From NCBI GenBank assembly GCA_025526935.1, contig JAHLKD010000062.1, forward strand, positions 269,820 through 333,819: 64,000 bases of DNA, given 5' to 3'. A program made the position numbers and the translations under genes. The DNA is from Cladochytrium replicatum (lineage: Eukaryota > Chytridiomycota > Chytridiomycetes > Cladochytriales > Cladochytriaceae). This document shows positions 31,516-42,964 of this stretch, piece by piece; positions within the stretch are counted from its first letter, which is position 1; every line of letters starts with the position of its first letter. Below the pieces are notes generated by a model. The model was given only the letters and a program-made list of their open reading frames with translations. It searched no databases and had not been told where the DNA came from.

Positions 31516-32888
31516 ATGTCGTTTCGCACGCCGACTTTAGCCCGACACTCATCCTCCAGACTCCGCATCCCACCATCTATTCCCCATGTGCCGACCCCAC
31601 AAATATACGTCTCACAGCAGAACTTGCCAACTCGGGGGGCTTACGCGACCGCTGCTGCTGCCGCGCAGGTAGAATCGCCTGGATCTCGTCGGCCGCTCGG
31701 CAGCGTGGTCGAGGATGTGCTGTCGTCGAAAGACTACGTGGCCAAGCTGTCGGCATTCAAAGCGCGTTCGGGGATCGAGCTCGGGAACGACGCATCGCTT
31801 GTGGAAGCACTGACGCATGTATCGTACAGACAGACGACGAATAACCAGCGGCTTTCGTATCTCGGTAGGCACGACGAATGCAACAACACGCAAAATTTGG
31901 AATCGGGATTTGTTGAGTCGTTTTTTTGTCCATTTTTCTGTTTTTGGTAGGCGAGAAGGGGGCAAAGTTGTTTGTGACGGAGCAGATCTTTACAAGGTAC
32001 CCGAAGTTACCTGCCGACGCGCTCGAGAGCATCGTGAAGAGTTACACGGAGAGGAGGGTGCTTGGGAACATTGGGAAGGCGCTTGGTGTGCCTGGTGTCA
32101 TGTTGTGGCAGGTTCGGAGCCATAGCTGAAAACTCCTTTCGAATTCTTCTTGAAAATTAAGCGTAGAACTCGGGTTCGGCAAAGCAGGACAGTCAGAAAG
32201 AAGGTGCGATGAATGAGGGCGTGATTTCGGCAAAAGCTACTTATGCATTGATCGGAGCTTTGTATCAGAAGGTGTTTCTTTCACGGGATCGGTCATTGGG
32301 GTGTTTGTAACTGAGTTGGTGTTTAATTTAGGCACCGCTTGAAGCAAGAAAGTTTGTTCACGCGCATATCCTGTCGCGCGATGTGGACATCGAGACGCAC
32401 TTGAAGCTGCAGGGAGCAAAGTCGTTTCTTCCGTTGATCATGAGGGAACAGGGGAAGCCAAGACCTGCGTCGAGGTGACGATGCGGTTGAAGGGTTCGAG
32501 GCGACTCTGAACTAACAGGATTGGGTTGTAATTTTTCCAGACTTATTCGTGAGAGCGGTCGTCTTTCAACGTCGCCTGTTTTCCTGGTGGGAGTTTACAG
32601 TGGTGCTGAGAAGATTGGTGAAGGTAGGGGTGTATCTGATTGTGGATTGACTACCATGTGTACCCATACTGTTTGATATTAAGGTTATGGTAGCTCACTT
32701 TCAGAGGCGGAATTCAGGGTAAGTTTATGAATTGATTCGAAAGGTTAACGCCCTGAATTATTTTTTCCTTTGGTCAGGCTGCCAAGAATGCCCTAACAAA
32801 ACACTTTATGATGGATTTGAAGAAGGTAGAGCTTCCTTCAGATCAGGAGTTTGTGGATGACATCGATGATGGACTTCAGCTTCAATAA
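31516..32888 (+). CDS. Mitochondrial ribosomal protein mL44 (RNase III-like)
   Basis: Large-subunit mitoribosome protein with a catalytically inactive RNase III fold and a double-stranded RNA-binding domain. The Ser/Arg-rich N-terminus ([17 protein letters not shown]) fits a matrix-targeting sequence. The RNase III part has [20 protein letters not shown] and, after an intron, [20 protein letters not shown] and [15 protein letters not shown]. Later exons give [33 protein letters not shown], and a dsRNA-binding segment ([40 protein letters not shown]). It ends [10 protein letters not shown] at 32888. Seven or so short exons. Tail-to-tail with the next gene, 17 nt apart. Confidence 0.88.
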
Positions 32889-32905
32889 ATTGGGCTTGAA
32901 AGCAT

Positions 32906-33802
32906 TTATTTTGCGGACCATCTCCTTCCTCTCTTTTGGATATCTTTCCTTGGCAGACTAGTGTACTCTTCAATGAGTCTCAGCACTCCTTCCTTGAGCC
33001 GAATCTCGTTTTCGTCTTCGATGTTTGGGTCTACCCAGGGCCGTGGGTGTGGATAAATATCGATGTGGTGTGAACTCCTGTGGCCAACGTAATGTTTCCA
33101 CTCTTTGAATGCAGCCCTGTTGCGCTCCTTTCTGATAGCTTCAACTGCAATCCTGTGTTCCTCCTCCAGTTTTCTCTTTGCTTCTTCTCGCTCTTCTTGT
33201 TCGAGTTTCTTGGCAGTCCATTCCGCGAGCGCACGCTCTCTCCTTTCCCTTTTCTTTTCTTCCTCTCTCACGGATGCCTCCACATCTTTGCGATGTAGCT
33301 CCAATTCCTTGATTTTCTGTTGATGAGCTCTGCGGCATTTGACCTCGAACCAAGCCTTGAACGATTCGTCGTTCCCTTTCTTTCTGCGGACAAGGTCGTT
33401 GATTTGGTCTGTTGATAATTTTGAGAGCTTTTCTCTTGTCAGCCCCGGCAATGGGATCCGCTTGGATTCTTCTCTGCGTGCGAGTGTTTGAGGAGCAGCA
33501 GGGTTTGGTAAGGTTGGGGACTGGGAAATGTTTTTGACAGTTGCGCGTTTCCTTTCGATCCATTCTTCGAATCCTCGCTCGTTGGATTGAATGTCCATCA
33601 TTGTTAGGGATTGGATCAAGTGAGAAACATCTTGGTTGAGGTTGACCCCCGCTGAAGCTGCTTTCCTTCGTCCGTGCAGTTTTCTTGCAGTGGCATGTAC
33701 TGGCTCTTCCGAAAGTACAAATGGGAGATGATTCGAAAGACTCCCACAATGATCTGGTGCCAGGTCTTCATGTGTGAGGGGAGCATCGTGGTAAAGATCC
33801 AT
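32906..33802 (-). CDS. Coiled-coil protein with FxxW repeats, CCDC34/CCDC181-like
   Basis: Single uninterrupted frame of 298 codons starting MDLYHDAPLTHEDL. The centre and C-terminal half form a charged coiled coil with three spaced aromatic motifs, FEEWIERKR, FKAWFEVKCRR and FKEWKHYV, and then a PHPRPWVDPN turn and RLIEEYTS. FxxW-spaced coils are typical of the CCDC34/CCDC181 group of ciliary and microtubule-linked proteins. Assignment to that group is by motif style only. Divergent from RPL12, with 110 nt between start codons. Confidence 0.6.
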   Translation of the reverse strand: MDLYHDAPLTHEDLAPDHCGSLSNHLPFVLSEEPVHATARKLHGRRKAASAGVNLNQDVSHLIQSLTMMDIQSNERGFEEWIERKRATVKNISQSPTLPNPAAPQTLARREESKRIPLPGLTREKLSKLSTDQINDLVRRKKGNDESFKAWFEVKCRRAHQQKIKELELHRKDVEASVREEEKKRERRERALAEWTAKKLEQEEREEAKRKLEEEHRIAVEAIRKERNRAAFKEWKHYVGHRSSHHIDIYPHPRPWVDPNIEDENEIRLKEGVLRLIEEYTSLPRKDIQKRGRRWSAK

Positions 33803-33912
33803 TTATTCGAGTGGCTTCGTTCGCGGACCAACCGAACACGTGAACAGGCAGGTTGTTAGCGTTCACAGCCACCCGAGCTAGGTTTGATCCACTCAGCACA
33901 GAATTTGCGAGA

Positions 33913-34817
33913 ATGGTACGTGGGAATGGAATGGGAATGGATGATGGGAGAGGAACGGGACGGAGACGATGACGGAGACGGGGAGGGGGACTTGGGGACG
34001 AGCATGGAATAACAGCACAGACGATGGATGGTCGGTCGAGGATGGATGGATGGATCTATGGATCAATGTGACTGTGATCGCTCGACTTGCATGTTATCCG
34101 AGGGCATTCGCTCACTGTTTCTTCGTTTTGACTCGAACAGCCGCCGAAGCTTGACCCCAACGAAATCAAGATCGGTATGTCATCGTGATGTGTTATCGAT
34201 TTTATCATTTTGCTTATCAGCTATAATTTGTGTGTAGTTGTTCTCCGAACAACGGGTGGTGAAGTTGCTGGTGGTTCGGCTCTTGCGCCCAAAATCGGTC
34301 CCCTCGGTTTGTCGCCAAAGAAGGTCGGTGAAGATATCGCAAAGGCCACCGGCGACTGGAAGGGTCTTCGCGTTACCGTGAAGCTCATCGTACAAAACCG
34401 TCAAGCCCAAATCGAGGTCGTACCCTCAGCGTCCTCCCTTGTCATCAAGGCCCTCAAGGAGCCTCCGCGTGACAGGAAAAAGGAGAAGAACAGTGAGTCG
34501 TTCGAGCAGACACTGGTATATTTCGGTTATTTACTGTTCTTCTTAGTCAAACACAGCGGCAACCTCGCCCTCAACGACGTCATTGACATCGCCCGCAAAA
34601 TGCGCCCGAAGTCTATGGCTAAGGAGCTCTCCGGCACTGTGCGTGAGATTCTTGGCACTTGCTTCTCTGTTGGCTGCACAGTCGAGGGTCAATCCCCCCA
34701 GGACATCAGCGAGAAGGTTGCGTCTGGGGTAAGCTTTTCTTGACAGTCGCCTTTTACTGCGAACACCAGCTAATCCTAATATTGTCACTTAAGGAAATCG
34801 AGATCCCCGTAAACTAA
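33913..34817 (+). CDS. RPL12: 60S ribosomal protein L12 (uL11)
   Basis: Cytosolic large-subunit protein at the GTPase-associated centre. Five exons: 33913-33915 (the ATG alone), 34141-34174 ([11 protein letters not shown]), 34238-34492, 34547-34728 and 34794-34817. The core reads [40 protein letters not shown], then [39 protein letters not shown] and the end GEIEIPVN. Length is 165 residues, as usual. Intron 1 is 225 nt; no box C/D or H/ACA snoRNA signature was convincing there. All joints are GT-AG. Confidence 0.96.
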
Positions 34818-36286
34818 ATATCCCTTTCCGAACGACCCCGATATCATTGATCCCGTCTGCAATTTTAGTTACCTATTCACATCTTGCAACTGTTTTCGTC
34901 GGACATGGTTAATGATGTTGTTGGGCTACTTGGATATGGTCTGTTTAGTGTATGTGGGTTGCATATGGGCTTGCGCTTGTCGTTTGCTTATTTGCGCTGT
35001 ATTATCATTCCTCTCTCTCCTCCTCTCACACATCCCATCCATGGACAGCGGCATATATTCAAAAAAAACTCGATATAGTTTCACATTCTAAATTTGACCT
35101 GTCACACGCTGAATCTTTTCCGAAGTTGCATTTTAAGCTCAACGAGATTGGACTAAACACGGATGATTAGAATAAGAGGCACAATGAAGCTGCATGACAG
35201 GCTTTCCGTGGCATTTACTCGCTTCCTGGCATTATGGGTACAAGCCAAAGTTATGTAAAACATTAATTGTTCAGGCTTACTACTCAGACGAAGTCCCAGA
35301 GATTATCCGACAAGATGGATCATCGAGCTTGATTCTCCAATCTTTACTGTACAACTGCGTCTGGCTCCAACGACCGTCTTCCCCGAGACAGTCGCTGCGA
35401 GTTCCCTCGCCCGAATGGATGTTCTGGTCGTTGTTGCTGTAGGAAAGAAAACTCCTTTTCCCTCCAGCCAAAAGTTCCACACTAATTCTGCACTGGAGGA
35501 AACGACGGTGCACATGGCCTCTGGGAAACGTCCTTCTTGGCGAAAACGTCGCCGCCTCCGCAATCGCCGTCGGCTCCTTAGAAAGCACGCACTAGCTCGG
35601 CGGTATCGGGACACCCTCCCGCTGATCCACGTCGCTTCAAACGGCTGCACCAACACCGCAATGCCGTCGCTATCGGGCGATTGCGCTGGTGCAGAGCGGC
35701 GGGTGTCGCGCGAAGGCGAAGGTTGTGAGTAAGATAGTGCGAAGGCGCTTGTGGTGTTTCATAATGTCGCGGGGCAGTTGTTGGTGCTTGCGACGGGGGA
35801 GAGGGAATCGCTTACGTAGTTTTCAGCACCGAAATCAACTTCCGGATTTAAGCTGGCTGGATCTATGGCTCTGCTCGTATCGAGGTTTGGTCCATCCGCC
35901 GGTTACATGATAAGAGATCATCCAAAGCTTCAACTTGCCAAAGCGAGCTCCAACTTCAATATTGCATTCAAGTTTCGCTGTTCTTTCATGTGACAGGATG
36001 TTAACTTCGGGAAGCTCACGCCTTTCAAATTCCTACCTAATATTTAATTTCAAAACATCATTCTCAAAGTTTGCAGCAGCTAACTCTCCGGTAACTTCTC
36101 CAATTCGTTGTCTCCTGAGGATTCATAGTTTGTTGGTGTTAAAAAATCGATCAAAATCGTAAGCTTTTATATCTCGAGCTCCTCTTACACCCTGATCCCT
36201 GACTTTTTGCCGCCTTCTTAGCAGGAACAGGTTTTGATGAAGCTCTCGTTGGGAATGATCTACAAACTAAAATTTTTGCGTTGCAG
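34818..36286. other. Spacer between RPL12 and uL10m
   Basis: 1.5 kb. No gene is supportable. The 5' coding exon of uL10m (targeting peptide) must lie in the right half but was not identified. Frames at 35280-35656 (minus) have no recognisable motif. Confidence 0.45.
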
Positions 36287-37041
36287 CGACGATTGTACCT
36301 CCACGGTCTTTACCAGGACATTCTCTCTCAGCCAGCGGTCTTCATCATGCAGATGCTCAATCTCACTGCACATGAGCAAGTCGATTTGAAGAAGGCGATC
36401 AGGACAAAAGGACTCGTTGTTACCCACGTGAAGAACTCCATCTTCGATCGTGCGATCCGCGACGCACAGAAAGGGCCATCGAAATCCGTACGGGTGCTAC
36501 GAAATATGTTGGTCGGGGAGTGCGCCGTTGCGTCTCCTAGGGAACTTGGTGATAACTCGATACCTGTGGATCAGGTCAAAATCACTGGGGACTTGCTGGA
36601 CGTCTTAAAGAAGTTTTCGCCGAAAGCTATGCTGGTGAGAGGCAAGCTGGACACGGATACCTTGGGTCCGAGTCGCTTGCAGATGTCAGGAAGCTGAGGA
36701 GCTTGGAGCAGCTCAGATCGGACCTACTCGGCTTGCTGCAACAGCCAGCTGCTTCACTCGCTGGCGTTTTGGAGCAAAGAAACCCGCACGAATTGATTTA
36801 CATTCTCTACCATCACAGCTCAAACTTGTACTTCTTGCTGGACCAACATGCTAGAAATTTGACTCCAACCAATAGAGACCCTTTTATGATGAATCATTAT
36901 GGAATGGAAAATGCACGGGAGTTTAATACGCATGTGATACGCATAAGGAGAACGAAAACAGGTTTATTTATCTCATCAGTCCACCGAAAACTTTCTTCAT
37001 GGCGTCGCGGGCAAATGGAATGTAGCTGGAACAGCAAATAG
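36287..37041 (+). CDS. Mitochondrial ribosomal protein uL10m, with apparent frameshift
   Basis: Stalk-base protein of the mitochondrial large subunit. After a splice acceptor (TTGCAG) the frame gives RRLYLHGLYQDIL, FIMQMLNLTAHEQVDLKKAI, GLVVTHVKNSIFDRAI, LVGECAVASPRELG and KKFSPKAMLVRGKLDTDTLG, matching the L10 fold. At about 36671 the frame shifts by one base: the continuation SLADVRKLRSLEQLRSDLLG, LLQQPAASLAGVLEQR is in another frame and is a typical L10 C-terminus. One missing base explains it. The first exon (start codon, targeting peptide) is not located. The C-terminal end is uncertain; the open frame runs to 37041 and would overlap the SFT2 gene by 74 nt on the opposite strand. Confidence 0.75.
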
Positions 37042-37800
37042 GTGAGTGTTTCAAATACTTTTCATAAATGCGAGAGTACCTTGCCGAATACCACTGTTGT
37101 ACAACGATGTGACTATTAATGCAAGAACTTCAACGGCAATAAAGTACTTACAAAGAGAGCGCAGTATTGCACAAGGACGCAGACAAGGACCAGAATGGCA
37201 TTACCCAGCTACAATGATAATTAGGGAAACCCATCGGCATCACAGCAGCACTGCCTACCAAAATTGCGACAAGAAACGTAACAACCATGGCAGCGATAAA
37301 GATAATTGTGGCCACAAGGCGAATTGGGTCGAACATTTTCTAAGATACTCTGTTCAGATCTGTTCCGAATCAGCCAAATCAAGATTACCTTCAGCTGGGT
37401 GAGGAACCCAACCAAGAAGCCAGTTGCAATGAGCGAGATGATGTTACCGAAAGTATAGAGCACAGCGAAGCCCGCTGCACTGATAGCAAGAAGGAGGAAC
37501 GACTAAATAACGGCATCATTCAGATAACTAGCTTTCGACGACATTGTCACAAACCAAAACGCTGACGACAAAACCGGTCACCATGCAGATCCCTTGCAAA
37601 GCTCATCAGCCATCAGCAGCATAACTTATCAGAACACCTACCGAATCCGTAGAGACGCTGTTTCCTTGTGAGCTGGAATCCTCCACACATCTACTCCGTT
37701 CACGAAATTAATCATTCTTCAATCTCCAAAAAAATTATCTGCACACCTCCTCCAGTCCATCGCTGGATCCAGAACCCGGCAAGAAATCTGTGATGGCCAT
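36968..37800 (-). CDS. SFT2-family vesicle transport protein
   Basis: Small four-TM Golgi protein of the Got1/SFT2 family, acting in endosome-to-Golgi vesicle fusion. Start ATG at 37800 (MAITDFLPGSGSSDGLEE). Several short exons give QRLYGFG, a TM beginning ICMVTGFVVSVF, FLLLAISAAGFAVLYTFGN, ISLIATGFLVGFLTQLK, then MFDPIRLVATIIFIAAMVVT and FLVAILVGSAAVMP. The last exon ends SYIPFARDAMKKVFGGLMR at 36968. TFGN...FL.G...QLK...F...R..AT and SYIPFARDA are family signatures. Exon limits between 37500 and 37740 are approximate. Divergent from the lebercilin-like gene (start codons 84 bp apart). Confidence 0.85.
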
Positions 37801-37884
37801 TTTGTGCTCCCTGGTTGACTGCTTGGGTTTGTGATTCTGGGAAGGTTTGGGCGCCCAGCCACAGTCCAAACGCGTGTGAAGCAG

Positions 37885-40800
37885 ATGGACGACCAAAAGC
37901 AAAGCGAGATCAAGGGTCCCTTCGCGTCAAAATCACACCCTGTCGCGGATCTTCCCCAAAAGGCGGAATCTACATTCACGTTCAATGATCCATTCTGGGA
38001 TACCGGGATCAAAAGTGATCCGGATGACTCAAACGCAACAGAGCAAACCGATGAGCGATCGTACTTGGAAGATAACCATGTATCGCATGCAGCAGAAACA
38101 GGCCCAATATATTCATCTTCAGTACAGCTCCGAAGGTCCAACCATAGTCTTTCTAACGGACTTCAAGTTTTGCCAGACGAGAAGGAGCAGTTGATGGAAA
38201 AGTTTGTGAACGATAGGACACCCGAGCCAGCTAACAATCAAGCGATGGATGCAAAACGTGGGATTCAGAAATCCATATCGCAAAATTCTCTTCCACTGAA
38301 CGGGGGAAAGAGTGGGAAACGGGGGAGAAGAGCAAAAAACCAGGCACGTGTGAATATGGGTGTGGGGCCCGGGGGGATACGGTTGCAACCAATGGAATAT
38401 GATGCCCACAGCAATGTACAGCAGCAGACAGACGAAAATCTGGGACAGAACTTTCAGACGTATGATGCCGGGAATGATCAATTAGGGGCACAGTATTCGC
38501 TGGATGACTTTGAGCCACTGACCGAGACGAATCATGAGTCTGTTGCGAACACACACTACCCTGAGCCCTATAGTGGTCTTTTGGAGCTTGTGGACTCCAG
38601 TTCAGCCGTTTCTGCTGCAACAGCTGTTCAAAGACTCGAAACTCCACCATTTGTAGAGGAGCCAATCGAAAGTCTTTCAACGAAAATAATTCCAGAAACA
38701 AAACACGACGTTTCAGACCAAAGGAAGATTACGGAAGTTCGGCAAAAGGAAGTAGGGCGGAAGATAGAACAACAAAAGTCAACGGATAAAACTCTCGACG
38801 TGAAGCGAGAACCTTCCCATGTAGTGCGCGGGACACGTAAATGGACCAAAGACACTTTATATACCAATACCAGAAGCTCGACAAGGTTGAGCATGGTCAA
38901 TGAGCATAAAGTCCCCTCAACAATGCAGATTGCAAACAGGACACGTCGCGGTACAAATGCGACAAATAGAACAGGTATACATCCGTTCCAAACGGATTTT
39001 CATTTTAAAAGGACTGACAGATATGTATAAGGTGTTTCAAAACGAACTTCATTCTACCCGAGTTTCCGCACAGCCCTGGACTTCCAACGTCCACGACGAA
39101 CACATCCGCATCTCCGGCAACTCGTTCTCGGAAAGACGAGAGCGATCAGGAAATCGCCTCCGATAATATTTGCCTCGAGAAGCATCACAGAAAGCGGAAA
39201 GTTTCAAGATATTGTCAAACTTACAAACTTGGTGGACGAGCAGAAGGCCCTAAATGAAGCCTTAGTCAACGAGAACAAAACACTCAAAATTGTTGGTTAA
39301 AGCACGTAGCCTTTTGAGGGCAGTGTCTGACCTCCTGTTGCAGATCAATCAGCGTCAGGAACGAGCGATCAAGAAGATGGACAAGGATGTGACAGAAATC
39401 CCTCAAATTATTCACACCTTCAACGAGCAACTGCGAGTGCTGAAGGTATGTTTCCAATGAGCCCAAAATAATTAGATTTCTCACAAACGGTATGCAAGAA
39501 TGACAAGCGGTTAGGCTCCGAGAGAATCCAGCAGCTGGAACGGAGTTCCCAAGTTCTGCTTGAGGAGAACTTGTCACTCAAAGACAAGCTCAATAGAGCA
39601 ACGGGCATTCTTCGGTCCAAAAATCTCGATGACAACGATAAGCTCCAAGAAACTATTCAATCGCTCACGCTCACAATCGCAGAAAAAGATCATACCATAC
39701 AGGTTTTGTTCATGATCTCGATATGATCCACCCTTGCTGAAACTTGTTTTGTCAGGAACTGAAAAAGTCCCTCAATTATGCCAAGGGCGAGAGAAACGTA
39801 GAGCTTCGTGACTCACGGAACAGGGCGGCAAAAATCGCAAAGGAGAGCGAAGATCTTCGTCTGCAAAATGAGCGTCTATCGACAAAACTTCGAGTATGCA
39901 CAATCTCCTTCCAGTTAATTGGAATTATTCAATTAATGTCTGCAGGAACGAGACAGGACGATTGCAGCACTGACCGTACAGCTCGGCGTTCAGCATCACC
40001 GTCACCAGGCATTACACCGTGATGATCCGCTCGATCAGGACGAGATGAGCGAGAACATTAGCATTGGAGGCGGTGGCCACTTGACGCACTCGCGCGGCAC
40101 TTCGTATCAGAGCATTGAATCGAAGGCGTCCAAAATGTCGAAAACTGTTAGGGCTCATGCAGCGGAAGCACCGCTGAAGAAGGATCCTATTGTACGTACT
40201 GAGCAGAAGAAGAATGAAATCTTTGAGGAAGTTCAGAAACAGCGTATGGATCCAGTGGACGAAGCTGCTGAAGCTCAAGGAAGCGAATCGATAACAGGGG
40301 TGGAAGGGGAAGTACATCATACCATTCAAAAGCCATTTGTGCAAAGGGTACTTGAACCACCGTCCGGTGGTCACGTCAGACGTGCCTCGGTTGAGGATAG
40401 CCAAACAGTTCGTAAAAGGGAGCATTTGGAATTAATCGCGACCGCCGACCTGCCGAAATCGGAGTCAATTGAAGGGGAGGGGTCTGGAGTATCACTTGAA
40501 ACAATTGACTCAGCTCAATCTCCATCACTCACGGAGAAGAAAGACCCCGAACATTCCATTCCATTTTCAGGAACTGGTTTCCACAAGCCCAATCTTTTTG
40601 CGAAACCGGCTCTTAGTTCCAGTCAGACAGAAAACTTGACAAGCACTTCTACATCCACCTTTACAAGGCCAATATTTGCCGCAAACATTAAACCGGCTGG
40701 ACTATCAGCCATGGCAGCCATGGGAAGCCTACCACCAGCGCTTGGATCCACTGCTCGTCTTTTGTCGGCCAATGCCATGTCACTCGAGTCAATCGCAGAA

Positions 40801-41544
40801 GATTTTCGTGAGGACAGAAACATGGAGCCACGGAGAGCTCCATCAAGGTCCCGTGGAGCATCAACTGGCACAAGCAAATCCGTTCCTTCACTTGCCGTTG
40901 ATCGAGATGCTAATATTTCTAATATCAGCGCACTAGAAGCCCCTTCTATCTCCGGCAACGAAGCTTCAGAGGGTGCAGATACTCAGGATAAGATCTTGCA
41001 ACCTGAGCACAAGCTAAACTTTTTGAACACCGGATTCAACCGACCCACGCTCGCATCGACTTTTGCCGATTCTCAAATATCATCAACTAAGCCAACTCAC
41101 AAGCTTGACTTTCTTCAGCAGAAGGAAGGTGATGTGACTTCTGTTGCTGCTGTTGACAAAACCAAAACTTCGGCAGAAATCGGATCAGTTGCAGAGAAGG
41201 ACGTGAAAGGGGGTGACCTTAATTACACACCGTCCTTTGGTGCAAGCGAAAACGAAAACATCAAGGTTGGACGACGCGGTTTGCAAAATGGTCTTTCGGT
41301 TAGCGAGGACGGTCTGAACTCAAAGACTGCCGGAAAACGTGGGAGCTTAGGAAACTTGACCAGATCGGCTATCCCAAAGCCCACAACACCGAAAACAAAG
41401 ACAGGTTCAACACCACCTTGGCTGAAGAAAAGTAACAAGAAGATCTCTCCAAAAGAAACCAATGGGCAAGGCAAGAACAATGGCGAAAGTGAAGATCGGT
41501 ATGCCGACGACGAGTTCGATGTTGAAGAGGTTATTGCTGCATAG
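37885..41544 (+). CDS. Lebercilin (LCA5)-like ciliary coiled-coil protein
   Basis: Lebercilin binds intraflagellar-transport particles at the ciliary base in animals. Met at 37885 (MDDQKQSEIKGPF); exon 1 to about 38974 is low-complexity and acidic/basic. After short exons the coiled-coil domain begins: FQDIVKLTNLVDEQKALNEA, VNENKTLKI, then INQRQERAIKKMDKDVTEIP, IIHTFNEQLRVL, RIQQLERSSQVLLEENLSLK and KAKGERN-like heptads, ending with ERDRTIAALTVQL. The NEN.TL...Q.RQE.A...........HNE..RVL pattern is the lebercilin domain. The 500-residue C-terminal exon (from about 39946) contains repeated FNxPxL-like motifs (TGFHKPNLF, TGFNRPTLAS) and ends DDEFDVEEVIAA. About 1,090 residues. Exon joints at 38975-39190 are unresolved. 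Confidence 0.75.
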
Positions 41545-41696
41545 AATCAATGCCATCTATTTCTTTTAACATTTCGATCTGTAAAATCACAGTTAAATTC
41601 AGTCACGGTGACTCGCGATGAATTTGAGTTTTGTCATTAACTAGGGCTATCCCGGTTTAGTTAGGGTTTCCCCACCAACGCCACCTCATCTTTCTC

Positions 41697-42768
41697 ATGT
41701 TTCTGGGTCGCTGGGCATCGTCGCTGAGGGCGGTCCCAGCAGCTCGCCATGCCGGCTCTCAGTTGTGCCAACAGCGCTTCCACATCACAATCGGTCCTTC
41801 AGTTGAATCACCACTCCTTCGCCCGTTCTCGTCGTCATCATCACTCTTCAAGAAAAACGCTGATGTGGTCGATGTCGACCCACAACCACAGAAGGAATAT
41901 GACAACACGATGACAAACAACGGTGCTGCTGCGGTCGCTGCAGAGGATGAGGAAGTGCTGTGTTCGGACGATCAATCAGTGGCAAAGTCGTTTCCCGTGA
42001 GAGCACTTGCTGGTTGCTGGGATTCGGAGGAGGCGCACGATGCATTTTTCGGGGGACATCGTCCACTGTTGAGCAACTCGGCATTCCCGAACGGTGTTGG
42101 TGCGGAGCTTAGCCGTCCTGTAGGGGGATATCAGGGGCATTACTATAAAGCAGCTGTTGTGTTTGTGAAGGAGGTTCATGAGCTCGCGGAGGAAAGCAAA
42201 TCAATTCAGAACAAAAATCCAAATGAATCGACAACTAACGTAGAAGTGGATATTCTCGGGAGGAGTATAGTGCCCGGTGAGCGGGTTTTCTCTTCATGGG
42301 CAGAGTATGGTATGTTTTTATGGCGAATTTAATCTTCTTTGGAGGTCGTACTAACTTATAATCCGACTAGCGCGGTATCATGATGAATATGCAAAGATCT
42401 TCAACACTTTCGCTCCATTTTCGCCGCCTGCAATAGTTGAATTGTCATCTTCCCACCAAAATGCTGTAGATAGTGCTCCCGCAACACAGCAACCCGCCAC
42501 AGCCTCGCAACCTCCAAATTACGCACCTCTCCCAGTCTCGGAAGAAGAGTTTTCAATTCTCCTCGTGTCTTCTGATCGTCAGCACATTCAGCTTGATTCA
42601 CCAAAAGCGTCCAACGAGCGAATGCATGCGATCAGCATCCAAAAGCGCCGAAAAAAGAAGATGAACAAACACAAGTGGAAAAAGAGGAGGAAGGCTGTTC
42701 GCGATTCCACGCGCTACAACCCTGAGAGGAGGAAGAAGGGTGGCATTGTGAGGGAGAAGCAAGAGTAG
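41697..42768 (+). CDS. Mitochondrial small-subunit protein mS38 (COX24/AURKAIP1 type)
   Basis: Two exons, 41697-42309 and 42371-42768. The N-terminus (MFLGRWASSLRAVPAARHAG) is a matrix-targeting peptide. The diagnostic C-terminal block is HAISIQKRRKKKMNKHKWKK followed by RRKAVRDSTRYN, the basic helix that threads through the mitoribosomal small subunit in yeast Cox24 and animal AURKAIP1. The middle region is low complexity. About 336 residues. In yeast the homologue is needed for COX1 mRNA processing/translation. Confidence 0.82.
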
Positions 42769-42964
42769 CCCTGTATTAAATGGATAAACTTTGAGGTGAA
42801 ATCAAACAAATATCATTGAATCTTGGAGAACCGTGAATACAAACATTGCTGCAAAGTGGAAACGGATTCGAAACAGCACACAGAAAGTCGTGCGAAAACG
42901 GACAAGGATATGAACCCGGATGTGATCGGAGTCTCCTGCATCGTATGCAAACGGTCAGATTTCA

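Noticed and set aside
33916-34140. Possible intronic snoRNA in the 225-nt RPL12 intron 1
   Set aside because: GATGATG and CGATGAC resemble C boxes, but no D box (CTGA) or terminal stem was found, and no H/ACA motifs.
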